Origin: Propionibacteriaceae bacterium AM104-82
Lineage (GTDB): Bacteria > Actinomycetota > Actinomycetes > Propionibacteriales > Propionibacteriaceae
Reading direction: 5' to 3'
Assembly (NCBI GenBank): GCA_027658995.1
Contig: JAQDQK010000010.1
Coordinates: 62,001-126,000, forward strand
Length of the DNA stretch: 64,000 bases
Shown here: positions 8,276 to 18,247 of the stretch, piece after piece
Layout of the letters: each line of letters opens with the position of its first letter
Numbering within the stretch: the stretch's first letter is position 1
Notes under the pieces: generated by a model
Database searches by the model: none
What the model was told of the DNA's origin: nothing
What the model saw: the letters and a program-made list of their open reading frames with translations, nothing else
Program-made: the position numbers and the translations under genes

Positions 8276-9327
8276 TCGTCTCCAGCAGGAAGCGCTTTAG
8301 CAGGCTTCTCATACTGAGCGGAAAGGGCTGCCGCAATCTGGTCGGGCGTCGGCGCCGCCACGACCTCGGGTACGTGGGTGCCTGGCAGACCGGCTGGCGG
8401 CCCGTCGCCACGCCCATCGACGCGGACCAGGAAGGTCGGGCGTTGCATCGACCTGAAGTGCAGCCGTCCCAGGTACTCGCCGAGGATGCCGATGCACAGC
8501 ATCATGGCGCCGCACAGCATCGCCAGCAGCGAGGCGAGGGTGGTGAAGCCCGCCACCTCGATGGAACCGGTCAGATAGCTCACGACGACGTAGACGAGCA
8601 GACCGAAACCGAACACGGAGACGATCAGCCCGAGCCAGGTCACCAGCTTGAGCGGAACCGTGCCGTAGCCGGTGATCATGTTCAGCGCATGCCTGACCAG
8701 CTTGGAGAAGTTGTAGTTCGACGTGCCTGCGGCCCGCTGGTCCATCTCGACCTTGGCCTTGCGGATGGAGGTGGTCGTCCAACTGAGCAGCACATCCAGG
8801 TTGCTGAACTGGTCAGCGACGTGCGCGAAGCCGTCTCGCAGTTCCGTGCGGAAGGCGCGGAAGGCGCTCACATCGTTGGCGCTCGGCACGTCGGCCGCGG
8901 CGAGGGCAGCCTTGACCGAGCGTGAGGCCAGCGACCGGAAGAAGCCGTGTTCCTCTTCCTTGGCGACACCGTAAACGAGGTCGACAAGCGGGTCCTCCAA
9001 CGGCGCGAGAAGGGTCGGCAGCTCTGACGGGCGATGCTGGAGGTCGTCGTCGATGGTGACGGTGATCGGGAATCTCGCCCTCAGCAGGCCCGCGATCAGC
9101 GCGTTGTGCTGGCCGTAGTTGCGGCGAAGGAGGAGCGCCCGGACATGGTCGGGGTGCAGACGCTCCTGTTCACGGGCCGCGGCGTAGGTGTCATCCGGCG
9201 ACCCGTCGACCACCAGGATGATCTCGAAGTCCGTTGCCACCCGCGGCAACTCCTCCATCAGTCGCTTGACCAACTCGGGAAGGGTGTCCACCGACTTGTA
9301 GCACGGAACCACGACGGAGATCTGCAC
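8263..9327 (-). CDS. Family 2 glycosyltransferase, polyprenyl-phosphate sugar synthase (GtrB/DPM1 type)
   Basis: This 354-residue protein probably transfers a sugar from a nucleotide donor to undecaprenyl phosphate on the cytoplasmic face. The GT-A domain starts with ISVVVPCYKS and contains VVDGSPDDT and the metal-binding DDDLQH near residue 96. Two C-terminal transmembrane helices (about residues 225-285) follow, as in GtrB and ArnC. A Pro/Ala-rich cytoplasmic tail of ~60 residues is extra. It is transcribed after the gtrA-like gene, 15 bp away. Donor sugar unknown; dTDP-Fuc4NAc made by the adjacent genes is one candidate. Confidence 0.88.
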   Translation of the reverse strand: MQISVVVPCYKSVDTLPELVKRLMEELPRVATDFEIILVVDGSPDDTYAAAREQERLHPDHVRALLLRRNYGQHNALIAGLLRARFPITVTIDDDLQHRPSELPTLLAPLEDPLVDLVYGVAKEEEHGFFRSLASRSVKAALAAADVPSANDVSAFRAFRTELRDGFAHVADQFSNLDVLLSWTTTSIRKAKVEMDQRAAGTSNYNFSKLVRHALNMITGYGTVPLKLVTWLGLIVSVFGFGLLVYVVVSYLTGSIEVAGFTTLASLLAMLCGAMMLCIGILGEYLGRLHFRSMQRPTFLVRVDGRGDGPPAGLPGTHVPEVVAAPTPDQIAAALSAQYEKPAKALPAGDDHSL

Positions 9328-9342
9328 AGTGGGACCTTTCGG

Positions 9343-9747
9343 TTAGGCAGACGGCTTCTGCCGGAACGAGAAGAAGCGGTGCCCGAGGTAGCTCGCCACG
9401 GCGATCACCACGATGGAGATCACCTGGGCCACGAGGGGGTCCCACCCGAAGACTTCCACGAGGAAGGGAGTGGCCACGAGGCCGGCGACCGCGCCGGAGG
9501 CCCAGACGGACAGGAAACGGACGAAGTCCTTCCACACGTCCGCGCGGGACTCGAACACGAGATTGCGGTACGCGGGAAAGGCGCAGCCGATGGTGATCAC
9601 CTGGGCGATCAGGATCGCCGCCATGTAGGGCAGCTTCAGCGCCAACCCCGCAGCCACAAGGCCGACGTAGAAGACGGAGGTGGTCCCGGCGACGATGAGA
9701 TAGCGCACCTGATGGTGACCCCACATCGCCTTGATCCATTCGCGCAC
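9343..9747 (-). CDS. GtrA-family membrane protein (candidate polyprenyl-phosphate sugar flippase)
   Basis: This 134-residue protein has four predicted transmembrane helices and the family signatures RYLIVAGTTSVFY near the N terminus and YLGHRFFSFR near the C terminus. GtrA proteins are thought to flip undecaprenyl-phosphate sugars across the membrane. It leads a two-gene unit with the GtrB-like gene and is divergent from the wecE-like gene, with 40 bp between start codons. Confidence 0.9.
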   Translation of the reverse strand: MREWIKAMWGHHQVRYLIVAGTTSVFYVGLVAAGLALKLPYMAAILIAQVITIGCAFPAYRNLVFESRADVWKDFVRFLSVWASGAVAGLVATPFLVEVFGWDPLVAQVISIVVIAVASYLGHRFFSFRQKPSA

Positions 9748-9774
9748 CCGACTACCTTACGGGCCGAGGGTCTG

Positions 9775-9780
9775 TAATGC
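9775..9780 (+). promoter_or_regulatory. -10-like box TAATGC before the wecE-like gene
   Basis: TAATGC ends seven bases before the GTG at 9788. The intervening TAAAGGA looks like a Shine-Dalgarno, but it abuts the start codon and is too close to work normally. Leaderless initiation at 9788 is therefore preferred over the upstream in-frame ATG at 9731, which would lie inside the divergent gene. Confidence 0.4.
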
Positions 9781-9787
9781 TAAAGGA

Positions 9788-10923
9788 GTGAACCGCATCC
9801 TCTTCTCCGAACCGTTCAGGGCTGGCCTCGAGTCACAGTACGTCGCAGAGGCCCTTCAGGGCATGAACTGGCAGGGGGACGGGCCGTTCACCCAGCGCGC
9901 GACCGACTGGCTGACCACCTACACGGGCGCCCCGCATGCGCTGCTGACGACCTCCTGCACCCACGCGTTGGAACTGGCGTCCATCCTGCTGGACCTCGGC
10001 CCAGGTGACGAGGTCATCGTTCCCAGTTTCACCTTCACCTCCACTGCGACCGCGGTTGCCATCCGCGGAGCAACCCCCGTCTTCGTGGACATCGAACCCG
10101 AGACCCAGAACATCGACCCGCAGAAGGCGGCCGCGGCGGTCACCGACCGCACCAAGGCGATCTATCTCGTCCACTACGCGGGCGTGGCGGCGGATGTCGC
10201 CGCGCTGCGCGCCATCGCCGACGCCCACGGATTGGCCCTGGTTGAGGACAATGCCCACTCGCTTGGCGCCTACCTCGACGGCCAGCACCTCGGCACCTTC
10301 GGCGAACTCGCGACGCAGTCCTGGCACGGCACCAAGAACGTTGCGTGCGGCGAGGGTGGTGCGCTGCTCATCAACAACGATGCGATGGTCGAGCGCGCCG
10401 AGATCGTCCGCGAGAAGGGCACCAACCGTTCGGTCTTCCTCCGCGGAGCGGTCGACAAGTACACGTGGGTCGATCAGGGGTCGTCGTACCTTCCCTCCGA
10501 CATCCTCGCGGCGCTCCTGATGGCGCAGTTCGACTCCTTCGAGCGCATCCAGGATCTCCGTCACGGCGTGTGGGACCGGTATCGCAGCGACCTCACCGGT
10601 TGGGCTGCGGAACAGGGTGCGACGCTGATGAGCGTGCCCGAGGGCCGACAGCATCCCGCCCACATGTTCTACCTGCTGATGCCGCGCGCGGAGGATCAGG
10701 GAGGCCTGATCGCGCACCTGAAGGAACGCGACATCGTCGCCACCTTCCACTATCAACCCCTCGATGCCGCGCCCGCGGGGCAGGCGTTGGGCAGGACCCC
10801 TGAGCCGTGCACCGTGACCGCCGACACGGCGGCCAGGCTGGTGCGCCTGCCGCTCCACGCCGGCCTGACCGAGCAGGACCTGGACAGGGTCGTGACAGGC
10901 GTGACCGAGTACCGGACCCGGGC

Positions 10924-10927
<4 letters not shown>
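9788..10927 (+). CDS. wecE: dTDP-4-amino-4,6-dideoxygalactose transaminase
   Basis: This 379-residue PLP enzyme (DegT/DnrJ/EryC1 fold, type I aminotransferase) should convert dTDP-4-keto-6-deoxyglucose to dTDP-4-amino-4,6-dideoxygalactose with glutamate. It follows Escherichia coli WecE closely: WQGDGPFTQR, TTSCTHALELA, PGDEVIVPSFTF, VHYAGVA, the PLP lysine in WHGTKNVACGEGG, and EKGTNRSVFLRG followed by VDKYTW. The GTG at 9788 matches the family N terminus. Its last bases overlap the ATG of the acetyltransferase gene (ATGA), so the two are translationally coupled. RmlA and RmlB, which supply the substrate, are encoded next door. Confidence 0.93.
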
Positions 10928-12731
<1,804 letters not shown>

Positions 12732-12762
12732 GCGGTCACCCCGTCACGGATGGTCCCGCTGG

Positions 12763-12768
12763 CATACT
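12763..12768 (+). promoter_or_regulatory. -10-like box CATACT before rmlA, leaderless start
   Basis: CATACT with an upstream TGG (extended -10 character) is followed by six bases and the rmlA ATG at 12775. rmlA and rmlB are thus driven by back-to-back, probably leaderless promoters in a 55-bp gap. Confidence 0.45.
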
Positions 12769-12774
12769 GACCGC

Positions 12775-13650
12775 ATGCGAGGCATCATTCTCGCCGGCGG
12801 CTCCGGCACCCGGCTGCACCCCATCACCGAGGCGACCAGCAAGCAACTGCTTCCCGTCTATGACAAGCCGATGATCTACTACCCGCTCTCGACGCTGCTG
12901 TTCGCGGGCATCCGTGAGGTGCTTGTCATCACCACCCCGCACGAGTCGGAACAGTTCCGACGCCTCCTCGGTGATGGCACACAGTTCGGTATCCACATTG
13001 AATACGCGGTCCAGCCCGAGCCGAAGGGGCTTGCGCAGGCCTTCACGATCAAGCCCGAGTTCGTCCGCGGGCAGAAGGTGTGTCTTGTCCTCGGCGACAA
13101 CATCTTCTACGGGCAAGGGCTCGGCACCCAGTTGGGTCAGCTTGGCGACGTGGACGGCGCCTCCATCTTCGGGTACCGCGTCAACGACCCGAGGGCCTAT
13201 GGCGTCGTCGAGTTCGACTCGAACGGGAAGGTGCTCTCCATCGAGGAGAAGCCCCAACACCCGAAGTCGCACTACGCGGTGCCGGGTCTGTACTTCTACG
13301 ACGAGGAGGTCGGCGACATCGCGGCTGCCCAGCAGCCATCGGCCCGGGGCGAGTACGAGATCACCGACGTCAACCGCGCCTACCTGGAGCGCGGCAAGTT
13401 GCGCGTCGAGATCCTTCCGCGCGGAACAGCATGGCTCGACACGGGAACGTTCGACTCGCTCAACGACGCCACCAACTTCGTCCGCACGATCCAGGCGAGG
13501 CAGGGCCTTCAGGTCGGTTGCCCGGAGGAGGCCGCGTGGCGGATGGGCTTCCTGGACGACGACGGTCTCCGTGCGCGGGGTGAGGCGCTCGCCAAGTCGG
13601 GTTACGGCGACTACCTGCTCGGACTGCTCAGCGACCGCACACTCCGCTGA
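12775..13650 (+). CDS. rmlA: Glucose-1-phosphate thymidylyltransferase
   Basis: This 291-residue enzyme makes dTDP-glucose from dTTP and glucose 1-phosphate. The nucleotide-binding [11 protein letters not shown] opens the protein. [20 protein letters not shown] and [11 protein letters not shown] are textbook RmlA motifs. Length and ends match the family. Together with rmlB, wecE and wecD it completes a route to dTDP-Fuc4NAc. It converges on the pseF fusion gene with a 9-bp gap. Confidence 0.97.
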   Translation: MRGIILAGGSGTRLHPITEATSKQLLPVYDKPMIYYPLSTLLFAGIREVLVITTPHESEQFRRLLGDGTQFGIHIEYAVQPEPKGLAQAFTIKPEFVRGQKVCLVLGDNIFYGQGLGTQLGQLGDVDGASIFGYRVNDPRAYGVVEFDSNGKVLSIEEKPQHPKSHYAVPGLYFYDEEVGDIAAAQQPSARGEYEITDVNRAYLERGKLRVEILPRGTAWLDTGTFDSLNDATNFVRTIQARQGLQVGCPEEAAWRMGFLDDDGLRARGEALAKSGYGDYLLGLLSDRTLR

Positions 13651-13659
13651 GCGCGACGC

Positions 13660-14961
13660 TCACTTCCCCAGGTCCGCAAGCGCGGACTTGAGTGCCGCCG
13701 GGTCGCCCACGCGGAGGATGGTGGCCACCCCGCCGGGAACGATGCGTTCCCCGCGCACGGCCACCGCCTTTCCTGCCCGCTGCATGGCGTCGAGGACGTC
13801 GGCCGTCGGTTCGCGGTCGAAGACGATCAACTCGGCCTGCTCCGGGGGTTCGACGCCGTCGGGGTGCATGGCGCCGAGGAAGCCGACGAGCCCCTCATCC
13901 ACGTAGCCTCTGGCCGTGTCCCACGCCTCGCGAGTGGCCCCCGACGGAAGCACCAAGCCGGCCAACTGCCGTTGCCCGATGGCTGCGAACGCCCGCTCGA
14001 CCTCGACACGGACGTCGCACATGTCGTCGGTGGCCTCGAGTTCGACCACGTGGTGGAGACGCTTGTTGAGTGCGGGGAGGGTGGCGCTCCGCACGAAGTC
14101 GAGGTCGGCGGCCGCCGAGTAGACGTGGGAGACGCCCCTGTCGAGCGCATCGGTGAACGTCTCCCTGGAGACCGCCATGTCCCGCCCTCCGCCGCTCATC
14201 CGCGCGATGTCCGTCGCGTCGAGCAGCACCTCGGACAACCCGAGACCGTGAGGGCCGAGCGCTTGAGCGCGAGGACCCAGCGCGTCGACCTCACCCTTGA
14301 GCCGACCCACCAGCGACGACCACGACACCCCGATCGGATCGTGCGCGTCGCCGAACAGTCGAGCGACGCGGTCGTAGTCGTGCAGGCAGTCGGTGGTGCA
14401 CCGGTAGGCGACGGGGTCGCCCGGGTTGGACGCCGGCGCAAACAGCAACTCGCCGCCGCAGTGTCTCCTGATCCATGGGGTGACGTGTTCCCGGTCGTAC
14501 GGGTCGGTCGCCTCCACGCCCGCCCTCCGCAGAATGTCGGCGGTGAACACCTCGGCCCCCAGCCCCTCGGGCACCTGCTCGATGTCGACCCGGCCATAGA
14601 CGTGACCGCCCGCGGCCATGGCGTCGATGAGTTCCTGCACCAGGTCGGCGTCGCCAACAGGGTTGTCTCCCGTCAACCGGACGACCCGGTCGTCGGGATC
14701 AAGGTCAGAGGTCGCCGCCACGAAGCGCTGGAGCACGTCGTCGAGAGGGCCGCGCACGACGGGGATCCCGACCCGGCCCAGGTGATCGGCGATCAGATCG
14801 TCGTACGGTTCGACGCTCGTCGCCACCACGACCTCGAACCCGGAGCGGGAGGCGCGCCGGGCGACGAGTTCGATCAACGGATATCCCGCCAACGTCATCA
14901 GAGCCTTACCCGGAAGACGTGAGGACGAGAGACGCGACTGAATGACCACCCGGGTACGCAT
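13660..14961 (-). CDS. pseF: Pseudaminic acid cytidylyltransferase (PseF-like) fused to a degenerate aldo/keto reductase-like domain
   Basis: Residues 1 to about 225 are a cytidylyltransferase of the CMP-NeuAc synthetase/SpsF group, with QSRLSSSRLPGKAL at the N terminus, VVRLTGDNP and DREHVTPW. It should activate pseudaminic acid with CTP. Typical PseF proteins stop near 230 residues; this one has 433. The extra ~200 residues read like a TIM-barrel aldo/keto reductase remnant (GLSEVLLDATDIARM, FTDALDRGVSHVYSAAADLD, ALNKRLHHVVELE), but I do not see the usual Asp-Tyr-Lys-His catalytic set. The domain call for the C-terminal half is tentative. The gene lies 9 bp downstream of pseG in one transcript. 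Confidence 0.82.
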   Translation of the reverse strand: MRTRVVIQSRLSSSRLPGKALMTLAGYPLIELVARRASRSGFEVVVATSVEPYDDLIADHLGRVGIPVVRGPLDDVLQRFVAATSDLDPDDRVVRLTGDNPVGDADLVQELIDAMAAGGHVYGRVDIEQVPEGLGAEVFTADILRRAGVEATDPYDREHVTPWIRRHCGGELLFAPASNPGDPVAYRCTTDCLHDYDRVARLFGDAHDPIGVSWSSLVGRLKGEVDALGPRAQALGPHGLGLSEVLLDATDIARMSGGGRDMAVSRETFTDALDRGVSHVYSAAADLDFVRSATLPALNKRLHHVVELEATDDMCDVRVEVERAFAAIGQRQLAGLVLPSGATREAWDTARGYVDEGLVGFLGAMHPDGVEPPEQAELIVFDREPTADVLDAMQRAGKAVAVRGERIVPGGVATILRVGDPAALKSALADLGK

Positions 14962-14970
14962 GCGCCGATC

Positions 14971-15999
14971 CTAGTGGGCGATCGCCTCGATGGCTTCCGC
15001 GACTCGGGCCCTGCCGTCTCCGTCGACGATGCGCGAGGCGTTGCTGGCCAACGCCTGGCGCGCCTCCACGCTTCGGAGGAGTCCGTCGAGGCGAGCGACC
15101 GCCTCGCCACGGGTCAAGGGATCTTGCCGGAGGTCATCGAGCACCCCGAGACCGAGCGCCAGAGACTCCGTGGCGGCCTGATACCCGGCCAACTGGTTGT
15201 CGACCACCGCGATCAGCGCCGCGGGGACGCCGAGGGCCGCCAGTTCCCAGACGGTCGACCCGGCCGCGCTGACGGCGAGATCGCACGCCACGGCCAGCCC
15301 TGGAAGATCGTCCGAGCGGCCGAGCACCTCCACCGACTGGCCCTCGCTCGTCGGCAGCCCGCGGATCGCTTCTGCCACGTCCGGGTCGGGAGCGATCACC
15401 TGCGCGTGCACCGGATGCCCCGTCTCCAGGAGCATCTCGGCCGCCAGCGGAGCCCCACGGAAGGGGTCAGATCCGCCGAAGACGACAAGCACCCTCGGAG
15501 TCTCGACATCTCGGGGGGCGGCGACTCCCCTCCGCGACCTGACGACGTCCCTCAGCAACGCATACTGCGGCCCGACGAGCCAGCGGCCCTCTCGACCTTC
15601 CGGTTTCTGGGCGCCGAGGTTCTGATCCACATACAGGTCGGCCACCTGGTCGGCGCCGAAGGCATCATCGACCATGGCCATCACCGGCACCCCGGAGGAC
15701 TGGAGGCCACGCCCGAGAGATGGCGGGTAGGTGTATCCGTCGAGGATCACCACATCGGCTCCCCGCCCGATCTCGCCAGGGTCGTTCCCGTCGACGGGTT
15801 CCTCCAGCAGCCAACCGTGGCTGCTCAACTGTGCCCTGGCCCAGTCGATGTCGGTGGTGCCGCGGAAGCGGACGGTGTGGCCGCGCGACGCCAACTCCTC
15901 GGCTAATGCGATCTGACGAACGAGGTGGCCGATGCCCAGCGCAGCGAGCGCATCGCAGCGGATAACGATATTGAGTGCCTCGACAGAACCGAAGGTCAT
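14971..15999 (-). CDS. pseG: UDP-2,4-diacetamido-2,4,6-trideoxy-beta-L-altropyranose hydrolase
   Basis: This 342-residue GT-B-like hydrolase removes UDP from the bis-acetamido altrose intermediate in pseudaminic acid synthesis. The motif IRCDALAALGIGHLVRQIALAEEL near the N terminus, DGYTYP, VVFGGSDPF and SAAGSTVWELAALGVPA are typical PseG features. The ATG at 15999 fits the family start; longer in-frame starts would run into pseB. pseG heads the pseG-pseF pair and is divergent from pseB-pseC. Confidence 0.92.
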   Translation of the reverse strand: MTFGSVEALNIVIRCDALAALGIGHLVRQIALAEELASRGHTVRFRGTTDIDWARAQLSSHGWLLEEPVDGNDPGEIGRGADVVILDGYTYPPSLGRGLQSSGVPVMAMVDDAFGADQVADLYVDQNLGAQKPEGREGRWLVGPQYALLRDVVRSRRGVAAPRDVETPRVLVVFGGSDPFRGAPLAAEMLLETGHPVHAQVIAPDPDVAEAIRGLPTSEGQSVEVLGRSDDLPGLAVACDLAVSAAGSTVWELAALGVPAALIAVVDNQLAGYQAATESLALGLGVLDDLRQDPLTRGEAVARLDGLLRSVEARQALASNASRIVDGDGRARVAEAIEAIAH

Positions 16000-16069
16000 A
16001 GGCGTCAATGGTAACGTTCTTGATGGTCCGTGGACTCTCGCGGGCGTCAGTCGACGTAGGAGATGGCAG
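16000..16069. promoter_or_regulatory. Divergent promoter region between pseG and pseB
   Basis: This 70-bp gap must drive pseG-pseF leftward and pseB-pseC rightward. TACCAT on the minus strand lies eight bases before the pseG ATG and may be its -10 box. On the plus strand AGGAG at about 16059-16063 is the pseB ribosome binding site. No operator repeat is obvious. Confidence 0.4.
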
Positions 16070-17053
16070 ATGAGCATTTTGGAAGGGTCTTCGATCCTCA
16101 TCACTGGAGGCACAGGCTCTTTCGGAAAGGCCTTCATCACGCGCCTGCTCAACGACATCAACCCGCGCCGCATCGTGGTGTTCAGCCGCGATGAACTCAA
16201 GCAGTACGAGGTCCGGCAGCAGTTCAAGAACGATCCGCGGCTGCGCTTCTTCATCGGCGACATCCGTGACCAGCACCGCCTCAGCCGCGCCATGCGCGGG
16301 ATCGACTACGTGGTGCACGCGGCGGCCCTCAAGCAGGTCGACACCGCCGAGTACAACCCGTGGGAGTTCGTCCAGACCAACGTCATCGGTTCGCAGAATG
16401 TGATCGAGGCGAGCATCGACGCGGGCGTCCAGAGGGTCGTCGCTCTCTCCACTGACAAGGCCTCGAGCCCCATCAACCTGTACGGCGCGACGAAGCTGAC
16501 GGCGGACAAGCTCTTCATCTCCGGCAACCACTACGCGGCGGCCTACCCCACCAGGTACTCGGTGGTGCGCTACGGCAACGTGATGGGCTCGCGTGGGTCG
16601 GTCATCCCGTTCTTCCGGAAGCTGGCGGAGGAGGGCAAGTCCCTCCCGATCACCGACTTCCGCATGACGCGGTTCTTCATCACCCTCCCCCAGGCCGTTC
16701 AGTTCGTCCTCGACTCCTTCGAGATGATGACCGGCGGCGAACTGTTCGTCCCGCGCATCCCCTCGATGAAGATCACCGACCTGGCTCAGGCGGTCGCGCC
16801 GGGCGCCGAGATGCACGAGGTGGGCCTCCGCCCGGGCGAGAAGCTCCACGAGGAGATGATCTCCGAGGAGGAGGGGCGTCGCACCATCCAGGTCAGCGAC
16901 TCCCGCTACATCCTGCAGCCCGATCTGGCGACCTGGGGTTACAAGGCCCCCGAGGGCACCCCTGTCCCGGCGGGCTTCCACTACACGTCCGACCGCAACG
17001 ACCTGTGGTTCACCGGCGAGGAAATGATGAAGATCCTCTCGACGGAGGTCTGA
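16070..17053 (+). CDS. pseB: UDP-N-acetylglucosamine 4,6-dehydratase (inverting)
   Basis: This 327-residue SDR enzyme catalyses the first step of pseudaminic acid synthesis, making UDP-2-acetamido-2,6-dideoxy-beta-L-arabino-hexos-4-ulose. It follows Campylobacter PseB along its length: LITGGTGSFGKAF, FSRDELKQYEVRQQF, HAAALKQV, ALSTDKASSPINLYGATK (catalytic Asp-Lys and Tyr-Lys), RYGNVMGSRGSVIPFF, PSMKITDLA and LRPGEKLHEEMI. The ATG at 16070 has an AGGAG; frames open further upstream would overlap pseG. pseC starts 2 bp after its stop. Confidence 0.96.
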   Translation: MSILEGSSILITGGTGSFGKAFITRLLNDINPRRIVVFSRDELKQYEVRQQFKNDPRLRFFIGDIRDQHRLSRAMRGIDYVVHAAALKQVDTAEYNPWEFVQTNVIGSQNVIEASIDAGVQRVVALSTDKASSPINLYGATKLTADKLFISGNHYAAAYPTRYSVVRYGNVMGSRGSVIPFFRKLAEEGKSLPITDFRMTRFFITLPQAVQFVLDSFEMMTGGELFVPRIPSMKITDLAQAVAPGAEMHEVGLRPGEKLHEEMISEEEGRRTIQVSDSRYILQPDLATWGYKAPEGTPVPAGFHYTSDRNDLWFTGEEMMKILSTEV

Positions 17054-17055
17054 GA

Positions 17056-18180
17056 GTGATCCCATACGGCCGTCAGTCGGTCAACGAGGATGACATCGCC
17101 GCTGTCGCCGAGGTGCTGCGCGGCGACTGGTTGACCACCGGCCCAGCCGTCACGCGGTTCGAGGAGGCCATCGCCGACTACGCGGGGGCCGCCCGCGCCG
17201 TCAGTTGCACCTCCGGGACCGCCGCGCTGCACATCGCCTACGCGGCGGCCGGGGTCTCCACCGGGGACGAGGTCATCACCACACCCATGACGTTCGCCGC
17301 TACGGCGACCTCCGCGATGGTGCTGGGCGCGAAGGTCACGTTCGCAGACATCGATGAGGGCACTGCGCTCATCGACGTGGACCAGGTCAACTCCCTGATC
17401 TCGGATTCCACCGCCGTCGTGGCGGGCGTCGACTACGCGGGTCAGCCGATCGACATTGACGCGCTCAACGAGTCGGCGCATGCCCATGGCGCCCTGACCG
17501 TGCAGGACGCCGCCCACTCCATCGGCTCCACGCTCGACGGCAGGCCCGTGGGCTCCATGGCGGACCTGACGACGTTCTCGTTCTTCCCGACGAAGAACAT
17601 GACGACGGCCGAGGGCGGAGCCGTCACCACCAACGACGCCCTGCTCGGGCAGCGGGCCCATGAGTTCCACTTCATCGGGCTGGTCCGTGACCGTGACCGG
17701 ATGCGTTACCCCGACGAAGGCCCCTGGCATCAGGAGGTCCACGAGCCCGGCCTCAACTACCGGCTCTCCGATGTGCACGCGGCACTCGGGATCAGCCAAC
17801 TGAGCCGGCTTGAGGGCTTCAAGAAGCGCCGCGCGGAGATCTTCAGCCGCTACCAGAGCGAACTGGCCGCGGTCGACGGCGTGCGGATCCACACCGTCCG
17901 CGAGGGCGCAGATCCCATCTGGCATCTGTACCCCGTCCGCATTCTCGACGGCCGACGCCGCGAGGTGTTCGAGAAGATGCGCGAAAGCGGCATCGGGGTG
18001 CAGGTCAACTACATCCCCGTCTACTGGCATCCCGCCTTCGAGGACCTCGGCTACCGGCGAGGGATGTGTCCCAACGCCGAGCGGTTCTACTCGGAGGAGA
18101 TCTCCCTTCCGCTGTATGCCGACCTGACCGACGACCAGCAGACCCAGGTGATCGAGGCGCTGATCGACGCGCTGCGGTAA
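17056..18180 (+). CDS. pseC: UDP-4-amino-4,6-dideoxy-N-acetyl-beta-L-altrosamine transaminase
   Basis: This 374-residue PLP-dependent DegT-fold aminotransferase aminates the PseB product at C4. It shows IPYGRQSVNEDDIAAV, TSGTAALHIAYAAAGV, TTPMTFAATATSA, QDAAHSIGS and the PLP lysine in FFPTKNMTTAEGGAV. The GTG at 17056, two bases after the pseB stop and with GGAGG inside the pseB end, is the natural start. An intrinsic terminator follows, so pseB-pseC is a two-gene operon. Confidence 0.94.
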   Translation: MIPYGRQSVNEDDIAAVAEVLRGDWLTTGPAVTRFEEAIADYAGAARAVSCTSGTAALHIAYAAAGVSTGDEVITTPMTFAATATSAMVLGAKVTFADIDEGTALIDVDQVNSLISDSTAVVAGVDYAGQPIDIDALNESAHAHGALTVQDAAHSIGSTLDGRPVGSMADLTTFSFFPTKNMTTAEGGAVTTNDALLGQRAHEFHFIGLVRDRDRMRYPDEGPWHQEVHEPGLNYRLSDVHAALGISQLSRLEGFKKRRAEIFSRYQSELAAVDGVRIHTVREGADPIWHLYPVRILDGRRREVFEKMRESGIGVQVNYIPVYWHPAFEDLGYRRGMCPNAERFYSEEISLPLYADLTDDQQTQVIEALIDALR

Positions 18181-18195
18181 CCCACGCAAACGTAA

Positions 18196-18226
18196 AGAGG
18201 GGGCCGGCTGCTGCCGGCCCCCTTTC
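18196..18226 (+). terminator. Intrinsic terminator after pseC
   Basis: A 10-bp perfect GC stem (18199-18208 with 18213-18222), a 4-base loop TGCT, flanking A-T pairs and a short T run form a strong hairpin 16 bp after the pseC stop. It could also serve the convergent L,D-transpeptidase gene. Confidence 0.85.
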
Positions 18227-18247
18227 TGCACCTCTGGCTTGGTTGTC

